From Fodinibius sp. Rm-B-1B1-1 (GTDB taxonomy: Bacteria; Bacteroidota; Rhodothermia; Balneolales; Balneolaceae), in contig NZ_JBCFYD010000003.1 in assembly GCF_038594945.1 (NCBI RefSeq), forward strand, positions 1 through 64,000: a DNA stretch of 64,000 nucleotides, read 5' to 3'. Below the pieces are notes generated by a model. It saw only the letters and a list, made by a program, of their open reading frames with translations, was not told the DNA's origin and searched no databases. The position numbers and the translations under genes are program-made. Below are positions 9,158-18,433 of this stretch, in pieces; the stretch's first letter is position 1; the number at the start of each line of letters is the position of its first letter.

Positions 9158-12100
9158 ATGCATCTATCATTCGACCGCCCTTTCTGGGCTCTTCTATTTG
9201 TCATAGGTATTGCAATCACCATCGCTTCTTGCGGAGGTAGCAGCTCCGGTCCCGATATCAACAAACTGAAAATAGTTAGTGTCGTTCCCGACAGTGGGAT
9301 GGTAGGCGACTCAGTTACAATCAAGGGTAGCGGTGGTTTTGCGAGCCGGCTATCAGATAATATTCTGACCTTCAATGGCACGCCTGCTACTGTGCTCAGT
9401 ACCACACCTGATCAGCTGATCACCAAAGTCCCCGGAGGGGCCACCAGCGGACGACTTACCTTGGAGGTAAATGATCAAACCGTCAAAGGTCCGCATTTTA
9501 AGGTTCTTGGCTTCACCCCTGCCATTACTGGCGTTTCTCCAGTCAAGGCTACACCGGGAACTGAGGTTCGAATTAAAGGAACGCATTTCCTAAGCGGAAG
9601 TGCATCCACAAATAAAACGCCCAATGATCTGCTTCCCGACAATAAGCAGACAAAAGAGCCATTAGCCAAAAATAAAACAAATAATGCTGCTTCATTAAGT
9701 GCTCCCGGTGCTAAACGGCCTGGAATCGGGATGCCATCTCCCAGGTCTGATATCCCACAGAACAAAAATACATCAAAATTAAAAGTATCAGCTGCACAAA
9801 ATAAGGCTAACGCTACGATTACAACCACTAATGCAGATGCTATTTCCATAACTTTCGGAGGCCAACAAGCCCCGGTGCATAGTGCCACTGATACCCTGCT
9901 TATTACCGAGGTCCCGGAAGGTGCTTCTGGCAATATCATTGAGGTAACCGTCGGGGAACAATCAATGGAATGGGATGCTTTTCAACTGCTTACTCCGCTC
10001 AACGTACTGAGCCTGTCACCTGAATCCGGGCCGGTAAGAACCTCCGTCACGGTTCAGGGAGAAGGTTTCCATACCACAGCCGACTCAAATATCGTTGCAT
10101 TTAACAGCATTGAGGCTGAGGTGACTGCCGCAAGTCCAACGGAACTAAGCGTTGTGGTACCTCCCAAAGCTGAGAGTGGTGCTGTTACAGTCGAAGCCCA
10201 TGGCCAGACGGCCCAGGGACCGACCTTTACCGTTACCGTACCTACAACCGATTTGTCCATCAGTGGCATTAGTCCTACCGGAGGACCCGCAGGGACTAAT
10301 GTAACGATTACCGGTCAGGGCTTCAGTGCTACTCCCTCAGAGAATACCGTCAGCTTTGATGGCAGCCAAGCTACGGTAAGCGCCGCAACAACGGAAAAAC
10401 TCACAGCCACCGTCCCCGATGGGGCAACAACCGGCCCTGTTTCGGTTACCATAGACAACGAGACCGTAAATGGCCCTACCTTTAATGTATCCACTAACAG
10501 TCCCCCAACATTTACGTCTCCAGCCTCCCTAAGCATCAAAGAAAATACTTCACTGGTTGATACGGTTGTTGCCAGTGATGTTGACGGCGATGCCCTAACC
10601 TTCAGCATCAGCGGTGGAGATGATCAGGACCTGTTTACAATTGATGAACAAACCGGAGTACTTGCCTTTAGCAGTATCCCTGATTACGAAAACCCGAGTG
10701 ATATTAACGCTGACAACATTTATGAGCTGCAGATCAGCGCCAATGATGGCTCACTTTCTGCCAACCAGGGGGTCAGCATAACAGTCACAGATGTTAACGA
10801 AAACCAGTCGCCCTCTTTTACCAGTAGAGCCTCTTTCAACGTGAACGAGAACGCCACCGACATAGGAACGCTCACCGCCAACGATCCCGAAGGCGATGCT
10901 ATTACCCTCAGCATCAGCGGGGGCACGGATCAGGATCTGTTCAACCTTGAAGAACAAAGCGGGGAGCTTTCGTTCAAAACCGCTCCCGACCATGAGGACC
11001 CGACCGATGCCGACAATGATAATATTTATGAGTTACAGGTTGAAGCTGCTGACAATAACGGGAGCACATCCCAGGATATTACCGTGGACGTGCAAAACTT
11101 GAATGACAACTCACCGTATATTACACAATCCACCTATGAGATAGAAGAAAACAAAACTGAGATCGGGACCATTGTTGCCACCGACCCCGACGGTGATGCG
11201 TTAACGTTCGAGCTAAACGGCGGCGTTGACGAAGACGCTTTTACTCTTGATACCCAAACCGGAGCTCTAAGTTTTAAGTATCCCCGCGACTACGAACAAC
11301 CTACTGACGGCCAGCAGATTGGTTATCCCACCGACAATGAATATGAGGTCAATATTGGTGTTAGGGATGATGAAAATATAACTTTTGAGAGCCTCACCGT
11401 TGTCGTCAAAAATGTGGCCGAGCCGGTTGAAATTGTGCGCGGATCAATACAAAACCAGTACCAGACTGAACAAAGCAATGGCCAGTTTGTATTCGATCTG
11501 GTTCCCGACGGCTTTGATACGGGTAACAGCGCCATTTTGATCGTCTTGGACAACACCAAAGGCACAGCCCAAAGCGCCACCATTGGCGGCCCGGATGCCG
11601 GACTGTTTATGGTCGAAGGTATCTTAACAGCCCCTGATCGTATTCAAATCAGCGGCCCGGTACTCGACTACGACCACAGCGCCGACGGTACGCCCCATCA
11701 GTACCAGTTTACCGTAACCACCACCTCAACAGAGGGTGCCACCGAGGCCCCACAAACGTTTGTAATCCCCATCACTCCCTTTAGTGGAGGCAGCGGCACG
11801 GCATCAGACCCGTATCTTGTTTCTACCTTAGAACAACTACAGGCTGTAGATATGTTCAGGAATGCTCATTTCAGGCAAACCCGAAACATCGACGCTTCAG
11901 CAACAGCCAGTTGGAATAGCGGCGAAGGATTTAAGCCAATAGCTACGCAAAACAACCCATTCACAGGAAGTTATGACGGGGCTGGTTTTACCATATCTGG
12001 ACTTACAATGAATCTGAAAAATTCTGAAAGATATCTCGCATTTATTGAAGTTCTCGGGGCCGGAGCAGATATCACTAATATACATTTGGAAACAGCCAGT

Positions 12101-13057
12101 TATGATATCTCTGCTGGTGCTATACTTGTAGGTCTTAACAAGGGAACTATCATAAATAGCTCGGTATCGGGTTCCATTAAAGGTTGGCAAGGAGGTGGCT
12201 TAGTATACCTCAACGAGGGCACAATCGAAGACTCACACTCTGAAGCAACAGTAGACATGTCCTCCGGTGGTCTTTTTTATGTGATTGGAGGTTTAGTAGG
12301 CAGAAATGATGGTACGGCAATCATCCGTAATTCTTATAGCACAGGTGACGTTACAGGGAATGCTATGACCGGAGGATTGGTCGGCTGGAATTTAGGAGGG
12401 ACCATTACACATTCCTATGCCGAAGGTACTGTTACCGGTGATGGGGTTAACCATGGCGGCTTAGTTGGAGTCAATGATAGTGGCGGCGAAATAAAATACA
12501 GCCATGCTAAGGGTGATGTCGGAGGACGTGATGCGGGCGATCCGGGTGGATTGGTGTCCCGCAATAATAGTCTCATCCAAGAATCATACGCCTATGGTTT
12601 TGTCACAACTGCGAGTATCGGTGGCGGGTTAGTAGCAAAGAATGACAAAGATGGAATTATCCGTAATAGCTTTGCCATCGGGGATCTTGAATCGCTATCT
12701 GGTGACTATTTTGAGGTTACTTTAGGCGGCTTGGTTGGTGAAAATAGAGGAGAAATTACCGGGTCCTGGACCATTGGAGATATGACTTCTTACAGCAGTG
12801 ACCAATCCGGGGCTTTGGTAGGTTTTAATGATCCAACACTTGGCACGATCAATAACAGCTATTTTAATAAATCAGTAGGCATTCCAACATCTGATGGCGG
12901 AAGGGGATTGACCAGTACTGAAATTACGGGCTCAAATGCACCATTAAATATGAATTTTGATTTTGACACTATATGGAAGCAAGGGGAAGAATCGAACTAC
13001 TATCCCACCCTACGCAATAATCCTGTAGATGGCGTTTTAGTAGAACCAAGTCTGTGA
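9158..13057 (+). CDS. Large multidomain surface lipoprotein (IPT/TIG, cadherin-like, GLUG)
   Basis: A 1299-residue predicted lipoprotein with lipobox IASC at Cys25. Four IPT/TIG immunoglobulin-like domains occupy about residues 36-445; the second is interrupted by a low-complexity, Asn/Lys/Ala/Ser-rich insertion at about 147-228. Three cadherin-like repeats follow at about 448-750 (xxDxDGDALTFSI-type calcium-site motifs), then a further beta-rich module. From about 877 there is a GLUG-repeat beta-helix with recurring GGLVGxN units and inter-repeat NSYSTGDVTG-type segments. Such proteins are usually surface adhesins. It is divergent from the DUF285 lipoprotein and probably shares its regulation. 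The function is inferred from architecture only. Confidence 0.9.
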   Translation: MHLSFDRPFWALLFVIGIAITIASCGGSSSGPDINKLKIVSVVPDSGMVGDSVTIKGSGGFASRLSDNILTFNGTPATVLSTTPDQLITKVPGGATSGRLTLEVNDQTVKGPHFKVLGFTPAITGVSPVKATPGTEVRIKGTHFLSGSASTNKTPNDLLPDNKQTKEPLAKNKTNNAASLSAPGAKRPGIGMPSPRSDIPQNKNTSKLKVSAAQNKANATITTTNADAISITFGGQQAPVHSATDTLLITEVPEGASGNIIEVTVGEQSMEWDAFQLLTPLNVLSLSPESGPVRTSVTVQGEGFHTTADSNIVAFNSIEAEVTAASPTELSVVVPPKAESGAVTVEAHGQTAQGPTFTVTVPTTDLSISGISPTGGPAGTNVTITGQGFSATPSENTVSFDGSQATVSAATTEKLTATVPDGATTGPVSVTIDNETVNGPTFNVSTNSPPTFTSPASLSIKENTSLVDTVVASDVDGDALTFSISGGDDQDLFTIDEQTGVLAFSSIPDYENPSDINADNIYELQISANDGSLSANQGVSITVTDVNENQSPSFTSRASFNVNENATDIGTLTANDPEGDAITLSISGGTDQDLFNLEEQSGELSFKTAPDHEDPTDADNDNIYELQVEAADNNGSTSQDITVDVQNLNDNSPYITQSTYEIEENKTEIGTIVATDPDGDALTFELNGGVDEDAFTLDTQTGALSFKYPRDYEQPTDGQQIGYPTDNEYEVNIGVRDDENITFESLTVVVKNVAEPVEIVRGSIQNQYQTEQSNGQFVFDLVPDGFDTGNSAILIVLDNTKGTAQSATIGGPDAGLFMVEGILTAPDRIQISGPVLDYDHSADGTPHQYQFTVTTTSTEGATEAPQTFVIPITPFSGGSGTASDPYLVSTLEQLQAVDMFRNAHFRQTRNIDASATASWNSGEGFKPIATQNNPFTGSYDGAGFTISGLTMNLKNSERYLAFIEVLGAGADITNIHLETASYDISAGAILVGLNKGTIINSSVSGSIKGWQGGGLVYLNEGTIEDSHSEATVDMSSGGLFYVIGGLVGRNDGTAIIRNSYSTGDVTGNAMTGGLVGWNLGGTITHSYAEGTVTGDGVNHGGLVGVNDSGGEIKYSHAKGDVGGRDAGDPGGLVSRNNSLIQESYAYGFVTTASIGGGLVAKNDKDGIIRNSFAIGDLESLSGDYFEVTLGGLVGENRGEITGSWTIGDMTSYSSDQSGALVGFNDPTLGTINNSYFNKSVGIPTSDGGRGLTSTEITGSNAPLNMNFDFDTIWKQGEESNYYPTLRNNPVDGVLVEPSL

Positions 13058-13193
13058 TCTTCACATATATTAAAAAAGGTGTTGCACGCTATGATCAACA
13101 GCAAGCGGTGGGATGGAATGAGCCATCTTCACCGGTTGGTCATATTTCACACTCTTTTCAACTGCTAAAACAATTTATTAGACGTTTTTGGCC
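13058..13193. other. Gene-free stretch downstream of the large lipoprotein
   Basis: Together with the terminator and palindrome array listed separately, this makes up a 438-bp convergent gap. An open frame of about 50 codons on the plus strand ends at about 13230, but it has no start context and no family I recognise. No RNA gene is visible here. Confidence 0.4.
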
Positions 13194-13239
13194 AAAAGAA
13201 AAAAGCCTGGGGACAGCTCTTCAGTAAAGAGATCTCCCC
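13194..13239 (-). terminator. Rho-independent terminator of the DUF4469 transcript
   Basis: On the minus strand the sequence reads as a two-tier stem: 5 bp (GGGGA/TCCCC at 13209-13213 and 13235-13239), a 3-nt internal loop, 5 bp (CTCTT/AAGAG at 13217-13221 and 13227-13231) and a 5-nt loop. A T-rich tract complementary to 13194-13205 follows. Its orientation fits termination of transcripts from the gene at 13496-14194. That would place the palindrome array at 13319-13447 inside the gene's 3' untranslated region. Confidence 0.7.
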
Positions 13240-13318
13240 TAAATAAAAAGCCCGTATTTAGGATTAACGCTACCCTCTACTGATCTACTTATCACCATCC
13301 CTACTATTCGATGTGTCC

Positions 13319-13447
13319 GACATTCCAATACCAGGAGCTACGACATTAGTATGTCTGGGGGCATGACATTACAATGTCAGTGAGTAAGACATTAGTATGT
13401 CACAGGGGCTGACATTAGTATGTCGGTGGATAAGACATTGCAATGTC
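13319..13447. repeat. Array of 14-bp palindromes at exact 23-bp spacing
   Basis: Five palindromes of the form GACATTNNWATGTC start at 13342, 13365, 13388, 13411 and 13434, exactly 23 bp apart. A decayed sixth unit (GACATTCCAATACC) starts at 13319 in the same register. Three units are GACATTAGTATGTC, one is GACATTACAATGTC and one is the perfect palindrome GACATTGCAATGTC. The 9-bp spacers differ, but alternate ones resemble each other (AGTGAGTAA with GGTGGATAA; TGGGGGCAT with ACAGGGGCT). The array lies between two convergent genes, 49 bp past the stop of the HU-like DUF4469 gene and upstream of its terminator. Confidence 0.93.
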
Positions 13448-13495
13448 GGAGATATTGTCCCCACTACTTATGGCAGATAAAGCATGAACCTCGCA

Positions 13496-14194
13496 TCAGG
13501 ATATGGTAATAGCGGCCGAAAGAGCTCCACGCCGCCGTTCGGTGGTACGCCTGATTACAGATCGCACTTCGAGGCTATATTTTCCGGTGGAGAGATTATC
13601 GGGCACAACAAACAGCAACAAGCTCGGCCAATTCTTTAACACCTGCTCTACCCTACTCTCGGTGCCATCGGATGCGATCAAAAAGATCCCCTGATTGTTA
13701 TCATCGTGGTCGTATTTGAGCAAAGTGCCATTCAGTTCGGCACTACCTCCCGGGGTAAGCTCACTATTAATGCTGTCGGTTGTAAAATCCTTTAGCCTCT
13801 TGGGCTGTGGATGCCGCTCCCGGCCGGGTACCTTTTGGGTCGTGGTTTCAGCAATGGCTTTTTGCAAGCGTGGTCCTGCCTGAACGTTTATATTGATCTG
13901 ATGCCGCCCCTCATCAAAATAATCTTCCTTGTCGGTAAAGACTCCGGCAATCGAAGAGGAAATATTCATCAGCGAGGTATTTACGCGATCCCCCTCGGCG
14001 ACAAACTTAGCAATACAGGCTTCATATTCTTCGATTACAGCCAGGGCCTCAGCTTTTGTAATCGTGCTTCCGCGACTGATAATCTCATCAATAATATCTT
14101 CTTTCGTCCGTCCGGTTCTGTTTTGCACCATTGCCCGCTGGTCTTCGTCACCGGACGTTAAGGGATTTGGAAAAAGAGCGTATTGAATAGCCAT
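13496..14194 (-). CDS. DUF4469 protein with HU-like N-terminal domain
   Basis: A 232-residue protein. Residues 1-125 match the HU/IHF-like DNA-binding domain (Bvu_2165 type) seen in Bacteroidota, with a basic stretch and the region around FVAEGDRVNTSLMNI. Residues about 140-232 match the Ig-like DUF4469 tail, including VVPDNLSTGKYSLEVRS. Known relatives are predicted nucleoid-type DNA-binding proteins of unknown biological role. Its 3' side carries the unusual 23-bp palindrome array and a terminator. Binding of the protein to that array would be a simple hypothesis, but nothing in the sequence proves it. Confidence 0.82.
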   Translation of the reverse strand: MAIQYALFPNPLTSGDEDQRAMVQNRTGRTKEDIIDEIISRGSTITKAEALAVIEEYEACIAKFVAEGDRVNTSLMNISSSIAGVFTDKEDYFDEGRHQININVQAGPRLQKAIAETTTQKVPGRERHPQPKRLKDFTTDSINSELTPGGSAELNGTLLKYDHDDNNQGIFLIASDGTESRVEQVLKNWPSLLLFVVPDNLSTGKYSLEVRSVIRRTTERRRGALSAAITIS

Positions 14195-14262
14195 AGTGGT
14201 CTGCTTTAAGGGTAGAGTTTAATCGTTATCTATATTAGATAGACCGTCCAAATACGCTATCC

Positions 14263-14721
14263 TTACAACAATAATCCCACAATTTCGGCAATAAGCCATC
14301 CAATGAATAAAATAATACCGATAAGAATAGCGATGAACTGCACCACTACGAACCATATCCACAGGCGGCTTTCGGTGGTGGTTTTATCGGGATTTTTTTG
14401 GAGCTCATCTAAAATGTGAGCATTGCGCAGGTTTGCTTTCCAATAAACATCAAAAGCTTCGCCCAGCACCGGTATGGACCCAATAAGCACATCCAAGAGG
14501 ATATTAATAAACATGCGTGTCAACACAGAGGCTTTGGCCTGTTGGAGTGCGGCTTTGATTAAAAAATACAGGGAAATGCCCCCGGCTAATACATCCCCTG
14601 CCCCGGGAATAAGTCCCACGATGGGGTCAATCCCAAAACGAATATTGGTTCCGGGAATACGGAATTTGCTATCGAGTAGTTTAGCGAATTCTTTGGTGGG
14701 TGTTTGTTGGTTCTTTTTCAT
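14263..14721 (-). CDS. DUF4112 membrane protein
   Basis: A 152-residue protein with the DUF4112 signature: LLDSKFRIPGTNIRFGIDPI near the N-terminus, then GLIPGAGD, and further on GSIPVLGEAFDVYWKAN. One or two hydrophobic segments lie in the middle and a strong one at the C-terminus (about residues 125-152). It has no assigned biochemical function. It lies 68 bp upstream of the DUF4469 gene on the same strand, and the two may be co-transcribed. The only outer flank is the divergent operon at 14915. Confidence 0.85.
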   Translation of the reverse strand: MKKNQQTPTKEFAKLLDSKFRIPGTNIRFGIDPIVGLIPGAGDVLAGGISLYFLIKAALQQAKASVLTRMFINILLDVLIGSIPVLGEAFDVYWKANLRNAHILDELQKNPDKTTTESRLWIWFVVVQFIAILIGIILFIGWLIAEIVGLLL

Positions 14722-14862
14722 ACAATAATTTTTTATTGGGATATAAACCTCAATAGTTCGAGTATCCGCCCAGACTAAAACTATCCGATTGCGTTATTAT
14801 GCACAAGCCGACGCTTGCACTGTTGGCATACACAAACCCGTAACCCTATAGATTATTACTTG

Positions 14863-14887
14863 ACTTTATATTATAAAGTACTTTATA
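14863..14887. promoter_or_regulatory. Candidate operator with three abutting ACTTTATA half-sites
   Basis: ACTTTATA (14863-14870), its inverted copy TATAAAGT (14872-14879) and ACTTTATA again (14880-14887) lie side by side. They form a 17-bp and a perfect 16-bp palindrome that share the middle half-site. The block is 27 bp ahead of the ATG at 14915, inside the expected promoter of a three-gene operon that encodes its own winged-helix regulator. Autoregulation is the natural reading, but it is inferred. Confidence 0.65.
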
Positions 14888-14914
14888 TAAAAATAGAATT
14901 TAACTAAATATCCT

Positions 14915-15496
14915 GTGACTATGACAAGCAAAGAACAACCACTTAGCAAAAAGCAAAGTCTCGGTATTATTAACGAGATGATTCAACGCGCAAAAGGTGA
15001 ATTTAAAGAAAGCGCTTTTTACTTCTTATTGTGGGGATGGGTGATTATCGCAGGAAGCATAAGCCATTTTGTACTTCTCCAATACAGCTCTTTTCCTCAT
15101 CCAGAATGGGCATGGGCAATCATTATCATTGGTATTGTTGCATCATTTACTAAAGGAATCCGGGATAAGGAATTAAGCGGAGCAACTACTTATTCCAGCC
15201 ACATTCATACAACTGTTTGGACTGTGTTTATGATCAACTATTTCATTGTGCTGTTCTTCATCAGTGAAATTAACTCCTATATCACACCGTTAATTTTAAT
15301 AATGGCAGCCAGTTCCACCTATCTCAGCGGAGCAATCATTAAGTTCAGACCTCTAAAATGGGGGGCAGGATTTATCTGGCTAATGGGCGTTCTCAGTTTT
15401 ATGATATCTCTACCTCACCAGTTACTTACGGCAGCAGCTGCAGTTTTTGTTGGCTATTTGGTTCCTGGATACATCCTCAAAAATAATGAAGAATAA
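14915..15496 (+). CDS. Multi-spanning membrane protein of unknown function
   Basis: A 193-residue protein. A charged, Lys/Glu-rich cytoplasmic start (about 40 residues) is followed by about five hydrophobic segments (near 38-60, 68-85, 103-122, 126-144 and 150-190). I do not recognise a named family. It ends 2 bp before the winged-helix regulator gene and lies just behind the ACTTTATA operator. This membrane protein plus PF13601-type regulator pairing is common in Bacteroidota-like genomes, which suggests a stress- or envelope-responsive unit. Confidence 0.75.
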   Translation: MTMTSKEQPLSKKQSLGIINEMIQRAKGEFKESAFYFLLWGWVIIAGSISHFVLLQYSSFPHPEWAWAIIIIGIVASFTKGIRDKELSGATTYSSHIHTTVWTVFMINYFIVLFFISEINSYITPLILIMAASSTYLSGAIIKFRPLKWGAGFIWLMGVLSFMISLPHQLLTAAAAVFVGYLVPGYILKNNEE

Positions 15497-15498
15497 TC

Positions 15499-15798
15499 AT
15501 GGGCTATGATGACCTAAATCCACTACTGCACTCACAGCTTAGGCTGGCTATTATGTCGCTATTAATAAGTGTGGAAAAAGCTGATTACAAGTTCATTAAA
15601 AGAGAAACCGAAGCCAGCGCAGGTAATATAAGTGTTCAGATGAGCAAACTTGAGGAGGCAGGCTATATTGAAATCAAAAAATCTTTTAAAAACAAAAAAC
15701 CTAACACTTCATACTCCATTACTGAAACGGGAATAGAAGCATTCGAAGAGTATGTCAACACTCTGCAACAATATCTTGATGTAACAAACAACAACTGA
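15499..15798 (+). CDS. Winged-helix transcriptional regulator (PF13601 type)
   Basis: A 99-residue single-domain winged-helix protein of the ArsR/MarR-like type: an N-terminal helix with LHSQLRLAIMSLLI, recognition region SAGNISVQMSKLEEAGYI, and wing IKKSFKNKKPNTSYSITETG. It lies 2 bp after the upstream membrane protein and 11 bp before the DUF2306 gene, so all three are co-transcribed. The overlapping palindromes at 14863-14887 are the likely binding site for a dimer of this protein. Confidence 0.88.
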   Translation: MGYDDLNPLLHSQLRLAIMSLLISVEKADYKFIKRETEASAGNISVQMSKLEEAGYIEIKKSFKNKKPNTSYSITETGIEAFEEYVNTLQQYLDVTNNN

Positions 15799-15809
15799 TT
15801 AAAGGTATC

Positions 15810-16289
15810 ATGGATAGCCTCGTACATAACTGGACCGGCGCCATACATCTGGCCTCATCAATTATTGCGCTTATTACCGGAACACTAATTTTAGCAATGC
15901 GCAAAGGCACTGCTATCCACAAAAAGGTTGGATATCTCTATGTTACAGCTATGACCATTGTGGTTGCAACCGCCTTCCTGATCTACCGGTTGTTTAACGG
16001 TTTTGGAATCTTCCACATTGCTGCTATAGTCAGCGGGCTTACGCTGGCTGGCGGCATGATCCCGGTCGTACTTAAAAAACCAGACAGCTGGGCTCCTCTA
16101 CACTTCAGTTTCATGTACTGGTCGGTAATGGGACTATATGCCGCATTTGTTGCTGAAGTACTGGTGCGTTTACCCCAAAGCCCTTTTTTCGGTATGGTCG
16201 GGGTTGGTACCAGTATTGTGATGCTGCTCGGTGGGAGCTGGTTTTATTATCGCAAGGAATACTGGCATGACCAATTTGCCAACACCTAA
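15810..16289 (+). CDS. DUF2306-like membrane protein
   Basis: A 159-residue protein with about five transmembrane segments (near 8-28, 41-62, 70-88, 100-120 and 128-148). Histidines occur at segment ends (GAIHLASS, AIHKKVGYLYV, PLHFSFMYW). This matches the DUF2306-type predicted membrane proteins, whose function is unknown. It is the last gene of the regulator operon. Its TAA is followed with no gap by the stop codon of the convergent typA gene (16290). Confidence 0.75.
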   Translation: MDSLVHNWTGAIHLASSIIALITGTLILAMRKGTAIHKKVGYLYVTAMTIVVATAFLIYRLFNGFGIFHIAAIVSGLTLAGGMIPVVLKKPDSWAPLHFSFMYWSVMGLYAAFVAEVLVRLPQSPFFGMVGVGTSIVMLLGGSWFYYRKEYWHDQFANT

Positions 16290-18110
16290 TTATGCGAACT
16301 CTTTATTCTTCTTCGCTCGCTTACGCTCGTTGAAGTCAAGATACTTTTTGCGGATACGTAAACTTTCAGGTGTCACTTCCAGCAATTCATCATCGTCAAT
16401 AAATTCGATGCATTGCTCAAGGCTCATGTCTTTGGCAGGAGCAATTTTAACTTCATCTGCACTTTGTGTAGCTCGGTGGTTCGTCAGATTCTTTTTCTTC
16501 ACAACATTAACTACCAAGTCATCCGATCGATTGTTAATACCCACAACTTGCCCTTCGTACACCTTATCGCCGGGCTCTACTAAAAACACGCCACGGTCTT
16601 GCAAACCTTCAAGCGAATAACTGGTTACTTCTCCTTTTTCGAGAGCAATGAGTGTACCGCTGTTACGGCCCGGAATTTTACCGGCATAAGGCTCATACGC
16701 ATCAAACTGCTGGTGCATAATCCCTGTACCTCGTGTTTCGGTCAACATTTCGCCACGAAAGCCAATGAGTCCACGAGAAGGAACCTTAAAAGTAAGGCGG
16801 TTATTTTCGCCTTCCTGCGTCATCGACGTCATAATTCCTTTACGCTTCTGCAGGTTATCAATCACGCGGTTGCTGTAATCCTGATGCACATCCACAACGA
16901 CTTCCTCAAACGGTTCGTGACGTTGACCGTCAATTTCTTTAAACAGCACCTCGGGACGCGATACTGCAAACTCATACCCCTCTCGACGCATCGTCTCCGT
17001 AAGAATTGCAAGTTGCAGCTCCCCACGTCCCGATACTTTATAGATATCCGGATTATCGGTCTGTTCAACTTCAATAGATACGTTTGTACGAATCTCGCGC
17101 ATCAGGCGATCCTTAATCTGGTTGGAGGTTACATAATCTCCTTCCAACCCTGCAAAAGGTGAATCATTCACCCGAAAAAACATCGCCATGGTAGGCTGAT
17201 CAATATCAGGATACTCAATAGCCGTCATATCAGTTGTAGCCGTAAGCGTATCACCGATATCTACTTGTTCATACCCAGCCAGGGCAAAAATATCTCCGGC
17301 CTCAGCTTTTTCGACAGGCTCACGTTTCAATCCAGTGAATGTAAACAGCTTTGTTGCTCGCGCTTTCTCTTTAAGCTCTCCGTCACGATTCAACAGCGCA
17401 ATCTGCTGCCCCTGCTCAATAGTTCCCTGCTCTACGCGGCCAATAGCAATACGTCCCACATAATCATTCCAGTCGATACTGCTCACCAACATCTTAAACG
17501 GTGCATCCAGTTCTTGCTCAGGTGCCGGAATGGTTTCGATAATCTGATCAAAAAGCGGACTTAAATCCTCGTTGTCATCTTCAAGCTCGTTCTTGGCAAT
17601 TCCATTAATGCCCTCGGCATAGATAATAGGAAAGTCAAGCTGCTCATTCGTTGCATCCAGCATTACAAAGAGATCAAAAATCTCGTTAAGTACTTCATCG
17701 GGACGAGCATCCTTGCGATCAATCTTGTTGATTACCACAATAGGCTCATAACCCAGCTGCAGCGACTTGCGGAGAACAAATTTAGTCTGCGGCAGCGGAC
17801 CTTCGGCAGCATCTACTAAGATAATTACGCCATTAACCATTTTAAGGATACGTTCTACTTCTCCACCAAAATCAGCGTGCCCGGGCGTATCCACAATATT
17901 AATCTTGGTATCACCCCATTTAACAGCAGTATTCTTAGAACTAATGGTAATACCTTTTTCCTTCTCTAAATCACCCGAGTCCATAACCCGCTCAGCCACT
18001 TCTTCATGCTCGTGAAACGTCCCGCTCTGCTTCAACATTTCGTCAACCAGTGTGGTCTTTCCGTGATCAACGTGAGCAATTATTGCAATATTTCTGATAT
18101 CCTTGTACAT
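16290..18110 (-). CDS. typA: Translational GTPase TypA/BipA
   Basis: A 606-residue ribosome-associated GTPase of the EF-G family, involved in 50S assembly and growth under stress. P-loop [10 protein letters not shown]3 [11 protein letters not shown] and G4 NKID are present. The C-terminal BipA-specific domain includes [14 protein letters not shown]. The length is typical (about 605-615). It is monocistronic, and its upstream region (18111-18433) contains a palindromic repeat shared with other gaps in this window. Confidence 0.97.
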   Translation of the reverse strand: MYKDIRNIAIIAHVDHGKTTLVDEMLKQSGTFHEHEEVAERVMDSGDLEKEKGITISSKNTAVKWGDTKINIVDTPGHADFGGEVERILKMVNGVIILVDAAEGPLPQTKFVLRKSLQLGYEPIVVINKIDRKDARPDEVLNEIFDLFVMLDATNEQLDFPIIYAEGINGIAKNELEDDNEDLSPLFDQIIETIPAPEQELDAPFKMLVSSIDWNDYVGRIAIGRVEQGTIEQGQQIALLNRDGELKEKARATKLFTFTGLKREPVEKAEAGDIFALAGYEQVDIGDTLTATTDMTAIEYPDIDQPTMAMFFRVNDSPFAGLEGDYVTSNQIKDRLMREIRTNVSIEVEQTDNPDIYKVSGRGELQLAILTETMRREGYEFAVSRPEVLFKEIDGQRHEPFEEVVVDVHQDYSNRVIDNLQKRKGIMTSMTQEGENNRLTFKVPSRGLIGFRGEMLTETRGTGIMHQQFDAYEPYAGKIPGRNSGTLIALEKGEVTSYSLEGLQDRGVFLVEPGDKVYEGQVVGINNRSDDLVVNVVKKKNLTNHRATQSADEVKIAPAKDMSLEQCIEFIDDDELLEVTPESLRIRKKYLDFNERKRAKKNKEFA

Positions 18111-18166
18111 AAAATGGTATTGATTAAAATCTGATCGGATGCTTTGGGATTTGTATAAGAACTTAT

Positions 18167-18229
18167 GTCATCCTAAAACAAATTCAGAATCTAAGCCTGC
18201 TTTAGGCTCTGAAACAAGTTCAGCATGAC
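18167..18229. repeat. Dispersed palindromic repeat, paired copies
   Basis: Two opposed, diverged copies of a GTCATNCTGAA...CTGAAACAAGTTCAG-type unit run from GTCAT (18167) to ATGAC (ending 18229). They are joined by the small hairpin AGCCT/AGGCT around 18194-18208. The same unit occurs at 19211 and 27006. It lies in the typA/SDR divergent gap. Confidence 0.75.
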
Positions 18230-18433
18230 AAAGAATTACGTTTCCAAAACATTCACAATCCTATAAAATTTAGCCAGCAAAGATACGGCTTTATTTTCCC
18301 AATTCCTTATTAGCAATTATTATTCTTTTTGGATGAGAGTGTAGATTTCATTTATTGCTCCTCAATTCTCGATTTGGTATATACCGTTCTTACATGATAT
18401 ATCATCATAATGTTCACTCAGAAAACCTGTTTC

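Noticed and set aside
9475-9939. A 154-codon minus-strand frame within the large lipoprotein gene
   Set aside because: Antisense to a well-supported multidomain CDS, with biased composition from the repeats; not a real gene.
13068-13230. Open plus-strand frame of about 50 codons after the large lipoprotein
   Set aside because: No start with a plausible context, no family match, and it overlaps the terminator of the opposite gene.
13319-13447. Possible CRISPR array
   Set aside because: Spacers are only 9 bp, repeats are 14-bp palindromes, and there is no cas gene; not CRISPR.
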